From: Bacteroides sp.
GTDB taxonomy: Bacteria; Bacteroidota; Bacteroidia; Bacteroidales; Bacteroidaceae
Direction of reading: 5' to 3'
Assembly (NCBI GenBank): GCA_019414665.1
Contig: DXLO01000007.1
Coordinates: forward strand, 1 to 64,000
Length of the DNA stretch: 64,000 nt
Under the pieces are notes generated by a model. The model had not been told where the DNA came from, searched no databases, and saw only the letters and a program-made list of their open reading frames with translations. Positions 42,915 through 51,242 of the stretch are shown in pieces. The number at the start of each line of letters is the position of its first letter. Positions within the stretch are counted from its first letter, which is position 1. Both the position numbers and the translations under genes were made by a program.

Positions 42915-44138
42915 ATGAAAAAGAATATATTCCACATACTATATATTATTTGTTTTCTGCTGATTTTCGGACAATCAGAAAATGGACAGGCTGCTGCACA
43001 GAAGCAATTTACTGTAGTTATCGATGCAGGACATGGAGGAAACGATCCCGGTGCCATAGGAAAACGCGGACGTGAAAAGAATATCAACCTGAATGTCGCA
43101 TTAAAATTAGGACAGTTCATCGAAAACAACTGTAATGATACACGCGTCGTATATACTCGTAAAAAGGATACATTTGTTCCACTGCACAGACGAGCAGAAA
43201 TAGCCAATAACGCAAAGGCTGATTTATTTATTTCAATACACACCAATTCTCTTGCATCACGAAATAGCAAAGTCAGTGGTACAGAAACCTATACACTAGG
43301 TCTTCACCGTACACAAGAAAATCTGGAAGTTGCCAAGAAAGAAAATTCTGTAATCTTAATAGAGGACGACTACAAGCAACGTTATGCAGGATTTAACCCA
43401 AATTCGGCTGAAAGCTACATCATATTCGAGTTTCTTCAGGATAAATACTTGTCGCAGAGTGTAAACTTTGCTTCAATGATACAAAAACAGTTCCGCCAAA
43501 GTGCGCGCCGTATAGATAAGGGAGTGCATCAGGCTGGCTTTCTGGTACTACGTGAAACATCAATGCCTAGCGTGCTGATAGAACTGGGATATATCACCAA
43601 TCCTAACGAAGAAGCGTATCTGTTATCAGAACAAGGTTCCTCTGCTTTGGCCAAAAGCATTTATCAGGCTTTTTTAAATTATAAACAGCATAGCCGAAAA
43701 AGTGCAACTGCAGTTTCTCCAGTCAGTGAACCGGAAGAAGATATAGAAACTCCAGAATCAGAACCACAGCAAACAAACATAGAAAGTATGCAAAGTCCTT
43801 CTCCTGTTGCATCCAAGCCTTCTGAAAAGAACACTACAGCTACTTCAAAGAAAACAGAAACAGATAACAAGCCGGTATTCAAAATTCAGATACTTACTTC
43901 AGACAGAATACTTCCTGCACAAAGCAGATTATTCAAAGGACTGTCGCCTGTAAGCCGTTATAAGGAAAACGGAATCTACAAGTATACTTATGGAGAAAGT
44001 ACGGATTACAACCGCATACTCCGCTTAAAACGAAGTAAAGTAGACGGTAAGTTTAAGGATGCTTTCATTATAGCCTTCAAGAACGGAGAAAAAATGAATA
44101 TCAATCAAGCTATCAGAGAATTCAAGAAAAACAGATAA
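42915..44138 (+). CDS. N-acetylmuramoyl-L-alanine amidase
   Basis: A zinc amidase that cleaves the bond between MurNAc and L-alanine in peptidoglycan. The protein is 407 residues from the ATG at 42915, which begins a signal peptide (MKKNIFHILYIICFLLIFG). The Amidase_3 domain spans about 30-260: VVIDAGHGGNDPGAIGKRG (zinc His), DLFISIHTNS (zinc His) and VLIELGYITNPNEE (catalytic Glu). A Ser/Thr/Glu-rich linker (about 265-320) leads to a C-terminal SPOR-like module (FKIQILTSDRILP...YKYTYG) that may bind septal glycan. It is followed after 19 bp by an MCE gene, a common Bacteroidota pair for envelope maintenance. Confidence 0.93.
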   Translation: MKKNIFHILYIICFLLIFGQSENGQAAAQKQFTVVIDAGHGGNDPGAIGKRGREKNINLNVALKLGQFIENNCNDTRVVYTRKKDTFVPLHRRAEIANNAKADLFISIHTNSLASRNSKVSGTETYTLGLHRTQENLEVAKKENSVILIEDDYKQRYAGFNPNSAESYIIFEFLQDKYLSQSVNFASMIQKQFRQSARRIDKGVHQAGFLVLRETSMPSVLIELGYITNPNEEAYLLSEQGSSALAKSIYQAFLNYKQHSRKSATAVSPVSEPEEDIETPESEPQQTNIESMQSPSPVASKPSEKNTTATSKKTETDNKPVFKIQILTSDRILPAQSRLFKGLSPVSRYKENGIYKYTYGESTDYNRILRLKRSKVDGKFKDAFIIAFKNGEKMNINQAIREFKKNR

Positions 44139-44157
44139 CAATAGAATCCAGACAAAT

Positions 44158-45045
44158 ATGAAAAAAGAAGTAAAAATAGGTTTAGCAGGAATTGCCGCGT
44201 TACTTATACTTTTCTGTGGCATCAATTACCTGAAAGGTATTAATATGTTTAAGCCGGAAAGCTATTATCATGTAGAGTTTACCGATATTAACGGACTTGC
44301 TCAATCCAGCCCCGTATTCGCTAATGGATTTAAAGTTGGTATCGTACGTGATATAGAATATAATTACCAAAAGCCAGGACATGTTGTTGTGGGTATCGAA
44401 ATGGATCAGGAAATGAAGATTCCTACAGGAAGTAAAGCTGAGCTTATAACAGAAATGCTGGGAACTGTAAAAATGAATCTCATCCTGAATCACGAAAGTA
44501 CCACATTTTATAATGAGGGAGACACATTACCAGGTACAGCTAATACAGGACTGTTAGGAGCAGCAGAAAAAGATCTGCTTCCCAAAATGGAACAAATGCT
44601 TCCTAAACTGGATTCCATTCTGGGTTCATTAAATAAATTATTGGCAGATCCTGCATTGAGCAAAACATTGCATAATGCAGAACAGCTGACAGCTTCTTTA
44701 AATTCAACAAGTGCCCAGTTGAATAAGTTAATGTCAACCGATGTTCCTCAGCTGACAGGTAATGTAACTGCTATTACAGAAAACTTAAAGACTATTACCG
44801 ACAATTTAAAAGGTGTAGACTATGCATCTACTCTTGCCAAAGCTGATTCTACACTGCAAAATGTATATTTGCTTACAGATAAATTAAACAGAAAAGACAA
44901 CACGCTAGGATTACTTATGAATGATTCCAGCTTGTATAATAATCTGAATGCAACAACAGCCAACGCTGCCAGCCTGCTGGAGGATTTAAAGTCTCACCCA
45001 AAACGTTATGTACATTTCTCACTTTTTGGAAAAAAAGATAAATAA
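44158..45045 (+). CDS. MCE family lipid-transport protein (MlaD-like)
   Basis: A 295-residue membrane-anchored protein: short basic start, one hydrophobic helix (about 7-24, IGLAGIAALLILFCGINYL) and an MCE domain (about 37-115, YHVEFTDINGLAQSSPVFANG, GFKVGIVRDIEY). A long helical C-terminus (about 135-280) follows, with repeated LNKLL and TENLKTITDNLK. MCE proteins form rings that move phospholipids between membranes with an Mla-type ABC transporter; the permease and ATPase genes are not in this window. It shares the amidase transcript; an inverted repeat at 45105-45147 may end it. Confidence 0.9.
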   Translation: MKKEVKIGLAGIAALLILFCGINYLKGINMFKPESYYHVEFTDINGLAQSSPVFANGFKVGIVRDIEYNYQKPGHVVVGIEMDQEMKIPTGSKAELITEMLGTVKMNLILNHESTTFYNEGDTLPGTANTGLLGAAEKDLLPKMEQMLPKLDSILGSLNKLLADPALSKTLHNAEQLTASLNSTSAQLNKLMSTDVPQLTGNVTAITENLKTITDNLKGVDYASTLAKADSTLQNVYLLTDKLNRKDNTLGLLMNDSSLYNNLNATTANAASLLEDLKSHPKRYVHFSLFGKKDK

Positions 45046-45371
45046 ACATACTATATAGAAATATTCTAAATAATAAATTAGACTAACATCTAAACAAACA
45101 GAATAATAACCTCTTGATTATCAAGCAAAAGCAATCAAGAAGTTATTATATTCAAAGACAGAAACAAATATATAAACATTTGAGAAACAACTTCTTGCAA
45201 ACGAGCAAATCTGGGAATATTTCTAAAGAAGTCATTCAACAAACAAATCACTGATTCCCAACCTATTGTAAGAATAATTAAAAAAGCAAACAAAAAGACA
45301 TTTGTTTTTCTGAAAATTGATTACGAAATTTGCAAACGTAGAAGTTTCGCTTTATTAATAACAGATTAAAT
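45046..45371 (+). other. Intergenic region upstream of dnaA
   Basis: A 326-bp gap. It contains an inverted repeat (45105-45119 with 45133-45147, 14 of 15 pairs) that may terminate the MCE transcript, a small hairpin AAACAAA/TTTGTTT (45288-45307), and a weak -7-like box GAAATTTG (45324-45331) with TTTG at 45301-45304. I see no cluster of DnaA boxes (TTWTNCACA), so I do not call an origin. Confidence 0.5.
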
Positions 45372-46781
45372 ATGATTGAAAACAATCAGGCTATTGCATT
45401 GTGGAAACGTTGCTTAAACTTTATAAAAGATAACGTTAATGCGACAGCCTATAAAACATGGTTCGAACCCGTCGTTCCATTAAAATACGAGGATAAAGCC
45501 TTGACTATAGGGGTTCCCAGTCCTTTCTTCTATGAATATTTGGAAGAAAAGTATGTGGGGCTCTTGCGTGCCGCCATTTATAAAGAAATTGGTGAAGGCA
45601 CAGAGTTGATGTATTCTATACTCACAGACAAGACAAACCATATAGCCATCGATATGAAAGGGACAGAGCGTTCATCAGCTTTGCCTCCTCAGGCTCCTAT
45701 ACATAATGGTAATAAGGCTCCCAGCCTATTACAAGCTCCGGCTGTGCAAGACTTAGATCCACACTTGAACCCTAATTATAACTTTGAAAATTTTATAAAG
45801 GGAACAAGTAATGAGTTTTCAAGAACTGTGGCCGAAACCGTAGCTCAAAATCCGGCACGTACATTCAACCCTTTATTTCTGTATGGTCCGTCAGGTGTTG
45901 GAAAGACACACCTTATCAATGCCATAGGTACACGTATAAAGGAACTTTATCCGGAAAAGCGTGTTTTGTATGTATCTGCACACTTATTTCAGGTACAATA
46001 CACAGACTCTGTGCGTACAAATCACTTCAATGATTTCATCAGTTTCTATCAAACTATTGATGTGCTGATTATCGACGATATCCAAGAGTTTGCCGGTGTA
46101 ACCAAGACACAGAATACATTCTTCCACATATTCAATCACCTGCACCAGAACGGAAAGCAGTTGATTTTAACTTCCGACCGTGCCCCTGTCATGCTGCAAG
46201 GTATGGAAGACCGACTGCTGACACGTTTCAAATGGGGACTTGTTGCTGAATTGGAGAAACCAGACATTGAATTACGCAAAAACATCTTGCGCAATAAAAT
46301 CCGTCGCGACGGTTTGGTTATTCCAGAATCAGTAATTTGCTACATAGCGGAAAACGTAAACGAAAGTGTTCGCGAACTAGAAGGTATTGTAAACTCACTG
46401 TTAGTATATTCTATCCAGCTGAAACGCGAAATAAATCTGGATTTAGCTCAACGTATTGTCCGCAAAGCTGTACGCTGCGCTGAAGTCAAACCACTTACAG
46501 TTGATAATATCATCGAAAAAGTATGCAGTCATTATAAAGTGGATGCTTCTACCATCCATACCAAGACCCGCAAACGTGAAGTGGTTCAAGTACGTCAAGT
46601 AGCAATGTACCTAGCCAAGAAACATACAGATACATCATCTTCAAAAATCGGTCAGCTGATTGGTAATAAAGACCACGCTACAGTACTTCACGCTTGTAAA
46701 ATAGTGAAGGATCAGGTAGAGGTAGACAAAGCATTCAAAGCTGAAATTGAAGAAATAGAAGCTAGTTTACATCAAAAATAA
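45372..46781 (+). CDS. dnaA: Chromosomal replication initiator DnaA
   Basis: A 469-residue initiator ATPase. Domain I is about 1-85 ([20 protein letters not shown]), followed by a variable linker. The AAA+ domain has Walker [10 protein letters not shown] near residue 172 and Walker [11 protein letters not shown]; the sensor region follows. Domain IV DNA-binding is about 370-469, with the signature [19 protein letters not shown]. It binds DnaA boxes and opens the origin when ATP-bound. It is monocistronic: no dnaN follows, as is usual in Bacteroidota. It ends at the perfect palindromic terminator 46802-46840. Confidence 0.98.
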   Translation: MIENNQAIALWKRCLNFIKDNVNATAYKTWFEPVVPLKYEDKALTIGVPSPFFYEYLEEKYVGLLRAAIYKEIGEGTELMYSILTDKTNHIAIDMKGTERSSALPPQAPIHNGNKAPSLLQAPAVQDLDPHLNPNYNFENFIKGTSNEFSRTVAETVAQNPARTFNPLFLYGPSGVGKTHLINAIGTRIKELYPEKRVLYVSAHLFQVQYTDSVRTNHFNDFISFYQTIDVLIIDDIQEFAGVTKTQNTFFHIFNHLHQNGKQLILTSDRAPVMLQGMEDRLLTRFKWGLVAELEKPDIELRKNILRNKIRRDGLVIPESVICYIAENVNESVRELEGIVNSLLVYSIQLKREINLDLAQRIVRKAVRCAEVKPLTVDNIIEKVCSHYKVDASTIHTKTRKREVVQVRQVAMYLAKKHTDTSSSKIGQLIGNKDHATVLHACKIVKDQVEVDKAFKAEIEEIEASLHQK

Positions 46782-46801
46782 GACCAAGAGATACATAAAA
46801 T

Positions 46802-46840
46802 AAAAGCCGTGGTATTCGAATACCACGGCTTTTATTTTAT
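46802..46840. terminator. Bidirectional terminator between dnaA and the nitroreductase gene
   Basis: A 32-nt perfect palindrome (46802-46833: AAAAGCCGTGGTATTCGAATACC continues symmetrically; written in part as AAAAGCCGTGG and CCACGGCTTTT arms) followed by ATTTTAT rightward. Confidence 0.85.
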
Positions 46841-46862
46841 GTATCAGACAAGAACATCCCAA

Positions 46863-47603
46863 TTATTTATCAAACAACTGCTGCTTCAATGTTTTTTTCA
46901 ACAAATCCGACATCGCTTCATTATCAGCCTTTCTATATCTGATATCTGTAAAAATCTGGGCAAGGGTTTCTGTATGATTTATTTCTACAAAATGACGGTT
47001 TTCAGGAAGAGATTCCTTATAAGCAAAAATGTCCTCAATCTCTTCTGGTGTATAATCATGATACTTTTCCTGATGGATAATACCCTTTATCGGCAAACGG
47101 TCTGGCTGAGCAGGAGATTCATCGGGGTAGCCTACGGTTATTGTTGCAACCGGTATCACCAATTCTGGCAAATTTAATATTTCTATAATCTGATGAGGAT
47201 TGTAAATAGTAGTTCCTAAAAAACATGTACCCAATCCTTTATCCTCAGCAATCGTACAAAAATTCTGTGTCACCAGCAATGCATCTGTCATTGCATTCAT
47301 AAAAGAAAGCAAATTATCATATCCCGGTTCAGCTTTTCTTTGGCGACACCATTTACTAAAACGATTAAAATCGGCACAGAAAGTCAGTACAACTGGAGCA
47401 GAAGTCACCATCGGCTGGTTAAAATGAGCCGGAGCCAACTGTGCCTTCATTTCCGGATCACGAGTAACAACAACACTATATAATTGCATATTACCCATTG
47501 TAGCTGCACGGAAAGAAGTTTCCAGCATATCATTCAACAAATCGACAGGAATATCCTGTGCCTTATATTTACGTATCGTACGTCTGTTCTTTATTGAATC
47601 CAT
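46863..47603 (-). CDS. Nitroreductase family FMN oxidoreductase
   Basis: A 246-residue flavoenzyme of the NfsA/Frp-like branch. The FMN-binding start RRTIRKYKAQDIP lies at residues 6-18. FRAATMGNMQLYSVVVTRD, KGLGTCFLGTTIYNPHQII and VIPVATITVGYPDESP are family motifs. Such enzymes reduce nitro compounds, quinones or flavins with NAD(P)H. In anaerobic Bacteroides they activate metronidazole-type drugs, but nothing in the sequence tells whether this one does. It is divergent from nrdJ, with a -7 box at 47626-47633. Confidence 0.88.
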   Translation of the reverse strand: MDSIKNRRTIRKYKAQDIPVDLLNDMLETSFRAATMGNMQLYSVVVTRDPEMKAQLAPAHFNQPMVTSAPVVLTFCADFNRFSKWCRQRKAEPGYDNLLSFMNAMTDALLVTQNFCTIAEDKGLGTCFLGTTIYNPHQIIEILNLPELVIPVATITVGYPDESPAQPDRLPIKGIIHQEKYHDYTPEEIEDIFAYKESLPENRHFVEINHTETLAQIFTDIRYRKADNEAMSDLLKKTLKQQLFDK

Positions 47604-47625
47604 AATTAAAAAGTTGATTTATTTA

Positions 47626-47633
47626 CAAAGGTA
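47626..47633 (-). promoter_or_regulatory. Nitroreductase promoter (-7 box)
   Basis: Minus-strand TACCTTTG, 23 nt before the ATG. Confidence 0.45.
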
Positions 47634-47808
47634 CAAATAAAAAATAAGTATATAACAATGAATAGCAAATAAACACACCAAAAAGACAAAGTTATTCAAA
47701 ACAGTAAACTTCAAGAAAACCACAAAATCATAAACAGTTAATAATCAAACAAATATAAAAACAAAACGGAAAACTTTGCAGATTGTTAATAACTTCTTTC
47801 TCTTTTAT

Positions 47809-47839
47809 TTTGCAAATAAGAAAAACATCTTTAGCTTTG
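47809..47839 (+). promoter_or_regulatory. nrdJ-folB promoter
   Basis: TTTG (47809-47812) and TAGCTTTG (47832-47839), spacer 19 bp. Predicted start near 47843, giving a leader of about 70 nt. Confidence 0.55.
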
Positions 47840-47912
47840 CAGCGGTTTGTTATTCAATAAAGCAATTCTACAAATTAAAAAGAAAATAACGAACTAATAT
47901 CATTATATAAAA

Positions 47913-50456
47913 GTGGAAAAACAAACGTACAGCTATGACGAGGCTTACAAGGCATCGTTAGAGTATTTTAAAGGAGATGAACTTGCTGCCCGCGTTTGGG
48001 TAAACAAGTACGCTGTAAAAGATTCCTTCGGAAATATTTACGAAAAATCTCCCGTGGATATGCATTGGCGTATTGCCAATGAAGTAGCCCGTATCGAGGC
48101 AAAATATCCTAATGCACTCAGTTCGGAAGAACTCTTTGGATTATTCGATCACTTCAAGTACATCGTTCCTCAGGGAAGCCCGATGACAGGTATCGGAAAT
48201 GATTATCAAATTGCTTCATTATCCAACTGCTTCGTTATCGGTCTGGACGGGAAAGCCGACTCTTACGGTGCTATCATTCGTATCGACGAAGAACAAGTAC
48301 AGCTGATGAAACGCCGTGGTGGTGTAGGACATGACCTTTCACATATCCGTCCGAAAGGCTCACCTGTAAAAAACTCAGCACTGACTTCTACCGGACTGGT
48401 TCCCTTTATGGAACGTTATTCAAACTCAACCCGTGAAGTAGCTCAAGACGGACGTCGTGGAGCACTAATGTTGAGTGTATCTATCAAGCATCCCGACTCT
48501 GAAGCATTTATCGATGCCAAGATGACCGAAGGGAAAGTAACAGGAGCCAATGTTTCAGTTAAGCTGGACGATGAATTCATGCAGGCAGCTGTAGAAAACC
48601 GTACCTATACACAGCAGTTCCCTATCGATTCAAACGATCCACAGGTAAAAAAAGAAATCAACGCTTCTGCTCTGTGGAAAAAGATTGTTCACAATGCATG
48701 GAAATCGGCAGAACCAGGAGTTCTTTTCTGGGACACCATCCTGAGAGAATCAGTACCCGATTGTTATGCAGACCTAGGTTTCCGCACTGTTTCAACCAAT
48801 CCGTGTGGTGAAATTCCTTTGTGTCCGTATGACTCTTGCCGTCTGCTTGCCATCAACCTTTACTCATATGTAGTAAATCCATTTACTCCTGAGGCATATT
48901 TCGACTTTGAATTATTCAAGAAACATGTCGGATTGGCACAACGTATCATGGACGACATTATCGATCTGGAACTTGAGAAAATCGAAAAAATCATGGAAAA
49001 GATTGATTCAGACCCTGAAAGCGAAGAAGTAAAGGGAACTGAACGTCATCTGTGGGAAAAGATTTATCGCAAATCTGGTCTAGGACGCCGTACCGGAGTA
49101 GGTATTACAGCCGAAGGAGATATGCTTGCCGCCATAGGATTGCGCTATGGAACAGAAGAGGCTACCGAATTTTCTGAAAAAGTACACAAAACAATCGCAA
49201 TAGAAGCTTACCGTTCTTCAGTCAATATGGCAAAAGAACGTGGAGCATTCGAAATATACGATGCTGCACGCGAAGTAAATACCCCGTTCATCAACCGTAT
49301 AAAAGACGCCGATCCGAAACTCTACGAAGACATGAAAAAGTACGGACGTCGTAACATTGCCTGTCTGACAATCGCTCCAACCGGAACAACAAGCTTGATG
49401 ACTCAAACAACATCGGGAATTGAACCGGTATTCATGCCTGTGTACAAACGTCGCCGCAAAGTAAATCCAAACGATGCAAATGTACACGTAGATTTCGTAG
49501 ACGAAACTGGAGATGCTTTTGAAGAATACGTTGTATTCCACCATAAGTTCCTGACATGGATGCAAATAAACGGATACGATCCAGACAAACATTATACACA
49601 GGAAGAAATAGACGACCTGGTTGCCAAATCTCCTTATTATAAAGCTACATCAAACGATGTAGACTGGCTGATGAAGGTCAAAATGCAGGGACGTATCCAA
49701 AAATGGGTAGACCACTCAATCAGTGTCACTATCAACCTGCCAAATTCTGTTGACGAGGAACTGGTAAACCGCCTTTACGTAGAAGCATGGCGTTCAGGCT
49801 GTAAAGGATGTACCGTATACCGTGACGGTTCACGCGCCGGAGTTCTCGTTTCTACACAGAAGAAAAAGGATAAGAAAGAAGAAGAGTGCCAATGCAAACC
49901 ACCTCAGGTAACAGAAGTACGTCCTCGTGTTCTGGAAGCTGATGTCGTTCGATTCCAAAATAATAAAGAAAAATGGGTGGCTTTCGTAGGACTACTCGAC
50001 GGACATCCATACGAAATCTTCACAGGTCTGCAAGACGAAGAGGAAGGTATCCTGCTGCCGAAATCAGTAACTTCCGGACGTATCATCAAGAGTTACGATG
50101 AAGACGGAACGAAACATTACGACTTCCAGTTTGAAAACAAACGTGGTTACAAGATGACCATCGAAGGACTTTCTGAGAAGTTCAACAAGGAATACTGGAA
50201 CTATGCAAAACTGATATCCGGTGTGTTACGTTGGAGAATGCCTATCGAACAGGTTATCAAACTGGTAGGTTCATTGCAGCTCGACAGTGAAAACATCAAC
50301 ACCTGGAAAAACGGTGTACAGCGTGCATTGAAGAAATACGTACAAGACGGAACCGAAGCCAAAGGTATGAAATGTCCTAACTGCGGACATGAAACCTTAG
50401 TTTATCAGGAAGGCTGTCTGATTTGCAAGACTTGTGGAACATCACGCTGCGGATAA
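47913..50456 (+). CDS. nrdJ: Adenosylcobalamin-dependent ribonucleotide reductase (class II)
   Basis: It reduces ribonucleotides to deoxyribonucleotides using a thiyl radical made from adenosylcobalamin, so it needs neither oxygen nor a second subunit. The protein has 847 residues and starts at a GTG codon; the conserved N-terminus VEKQTYSYDEAY supports that start. Active-site motifs: LSNCFVIGLDG, STNPCGEIPLCPYDSCRL and CLTIAPTGTTSLM. CKGCTVYRDGSRAG marks the vitamin B12-dependent family. The extreme C-terminus is a four-cysteine zinc-ribbon (CPNCGHE...CLICKTCG). No ATP-cone is visible. It is followed by folB after 1 bp. Confidence 0.96.
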   Translation: MEKQTYSYDEAYKASLEYFKGDELAARVWVNKYAVKDSFGNIYEKSPVDMHWRIANEVARIEAKYPNALSSEELFGLFDHFKYIVPQGSPMTGIGNDYQIASLSNCFVIGLDGKADSYGAIIRIDEEQVQLMKRRGGVGHDLSHIRPKGSPVKNSALTSTGLVPFMERYSNSTREVAQDGRRGALMLSVSIKHPDSEAFIDAKMTEGKVTGANVSVKLDDEFMQAAVENRTYTQQFPIDSNDPQVKKEINASALWKKIVHNAWKSAEPGVLFWDTILRESVPDCYADLGFRTVSTNPCGEIPLCPYDSCRLLAINLYSYVVNPFTPEAYFDFELFKKHVGLAQRIMDDIIDLELEKIEKIMEKIDSDPESEEVKGTERHLWEKIYRKSGLGRRTGVGITAEGDMLAAIGLRYGTEEATEFSEKVHKTIAIEAYRSSVNMAKERGAFEIYDAAREVNTPFINRIKDADPKLYEDMKKYGRRNIACLTIAPTGTTSLMTQTTSGIEPVFMPVYKRRRKVNPNDANVHVDFVDETGDAFEEYVVFHHKFLTWMQINGYDPDKHYTQEEIDDLVAKSPYYKATSNDVDWLMKVKMQGRIQKWVDHSISVTINLPNSVDEELVNRLYVEAWRSGCKGCTVYRDGSRAGVLVSTQKKKDKKEEECQCKPPQVTEVRPRVLEADVVRFQNNKEKWVAFVGLLDGHPYEIFTGLQDEEEGILLPKSVTSGRIIKSYDEDGTKHYDFQFENKRGYKMTIEGLSEKFNKEYWNYAKLISGVLRWRMPIEQVIKLVGSLQLDSENINTWKNGVQRALKKYVQDGTEAKGMKCPNCGHETLVYQEGCLICKTCGTSRCG

Positions 50457-50457
50457 A

Positions 50458-50832
50458 ATGATGAAGCAGGCTACAGACATGTATATTCATCTGAAAGGTA
50501 TCAGACTGTACGCTTATCACGGTGTACTGCCTCAAGAGAATCGTGTAGGAACGCAATATACAATCGACTTACGTCTGAAGACAGATTTTACACTCGCTGC
50601 TGAAACCGACCGGCTGGAAGGAACCATAAACTACGCAGATGTATTCAATGCCGTAAAAGAAGAAATGCGCATTCCTTCCCAACTGCTTGAACATGTAGCA
50701 TGGAGAATTGCCCAAAGGCTATTGGATGATTTCCAGACAATAAGTGAAATCAATATTGCACTTTACAAGCAAAATCCTCCGATGGGGGCCGACTGTTCAC
50801 AAGTAGGTGTAGAAGCAACTTACATCAGATAA
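50458..50832 (+). CDS. folB: Dihydroneopterin aldolase
   Basis: A 124-residue folate-synthesis enzyme converting dihydroneopterin to hydroxymethyl-dihydropterin and glycolaldehyde. Motifs: IRLYAYHGVLPQENRVGTQY, with the conserved YHGV and the Glu, and a late YKQNPPMGADC holding the catalytic Lys. The start at 50458 lies 1 bp after the nrdJ stop; the longer in-frame start at 50434 would overlap nrdJ and adds unrelated residues. Co-transcription with nrdJ joins folate and deoxynucleotide supply, echoing thyA-folA elsewhere in the window. Confidence 0.93.
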   Translation: MMKQATDMYIHLKGIRLYAYHGVLPQENRVGTQYTIDLRLKTDFTLAAETDRLEGTINYADVFNAVKEEMRIPSQLLEHVAWRIAQRLLDDFQTISEINIALYKQNPPMGADCSQVGVEATYIR

Positions 50833-50842
50833 ATAAAGAAAA

Positions 50843-50907
50843 GGAGTCCGGATGATGAAAGTGACCTGAACCAATCATCACTTCATCTATCCGGACTCTT
50901 TTTTTAT
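50843..50907 (+). terminator. Terminator of nrdJ-folB
   Basis: GAGTCCGGAT (50844-50853) pairs with ATCCGGACTC (50889-50898). The stem continues inward with GATGAA/TTCATC and small bulges; seven T follow. Confidence 0.85.
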
Positions 50908-51109
50908 ACCCTTTACTATGCAAAATATCAGTGCCCGAAAGATATCTCTTTTCTTAAGGAAAATCTGAAAACAAAGCTAAAAAGACTTCTAAAAAACATA
51001 CCCTTTACCGATTCAGTCTCAACTCCAAAACAGTAATAGAAAGAGCTGAAAACAGGTAAAAGACATGTTTTTTTATATCTCAAGGAAGTTTTGCAAAAAC
51101 ATCGTGATA

Positions 51110-51150
51110 TTTTCTAAAAAACTGTACGAAAGTTTCTGTCACTTCGTACA
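51110..51150 (-). terminator. Terminator after the GH95 gene
   Basis: Stem TGTACGAA (51123-51130) with TTCGTACA (51143-51150); on the minus strand it is followed by GTTTTTT. Confidence 0.65.
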
Positions 51151-51242
51151 AAAAAACAGCCAAAATTCATGTTCTTTATACGAATAATTCATCTTCTTTT
51201 TCATAACTTACCAGCAAGTTCTTGCAATCGGCCTCAAACACC

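Larger units (their letters stand above)
47604..47912 (+). other. Intergenic region between the nitroreductase gene and nrdJ
   Basis: A 309-bp AT-rich divergent region holding the two promoters listed here. I see no cobalamin riboswitch B12 box and no NrdR-box pair, and no gene. Confidence 0.6.
50833..51242 (+). other. Intergenic region between folB and the GH95 gene
   Basis: A 410-bp gap between convergent genes. It holds the folB terminator (50843-50907) and the GH95 terminator (51110-51150). The rest is AT-rich, and I see no gene or RNA in it. Confidence 0.65.

Noticed and set aside
45046..45371. Chromosomal origin next to dnaA
   Set aside because: No cluster of DnaA boxes is seen, and Bacteroidota origins are often not beside dnaA.
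47604..47912. Cobalamin riboswitch or NrdR boxes upstream of the B12-dependent nrdJ
   Set aside because: No B12-box-like sequence and no paired NrdR-type repeats; the region is AT-rich with two ordinary promoters.
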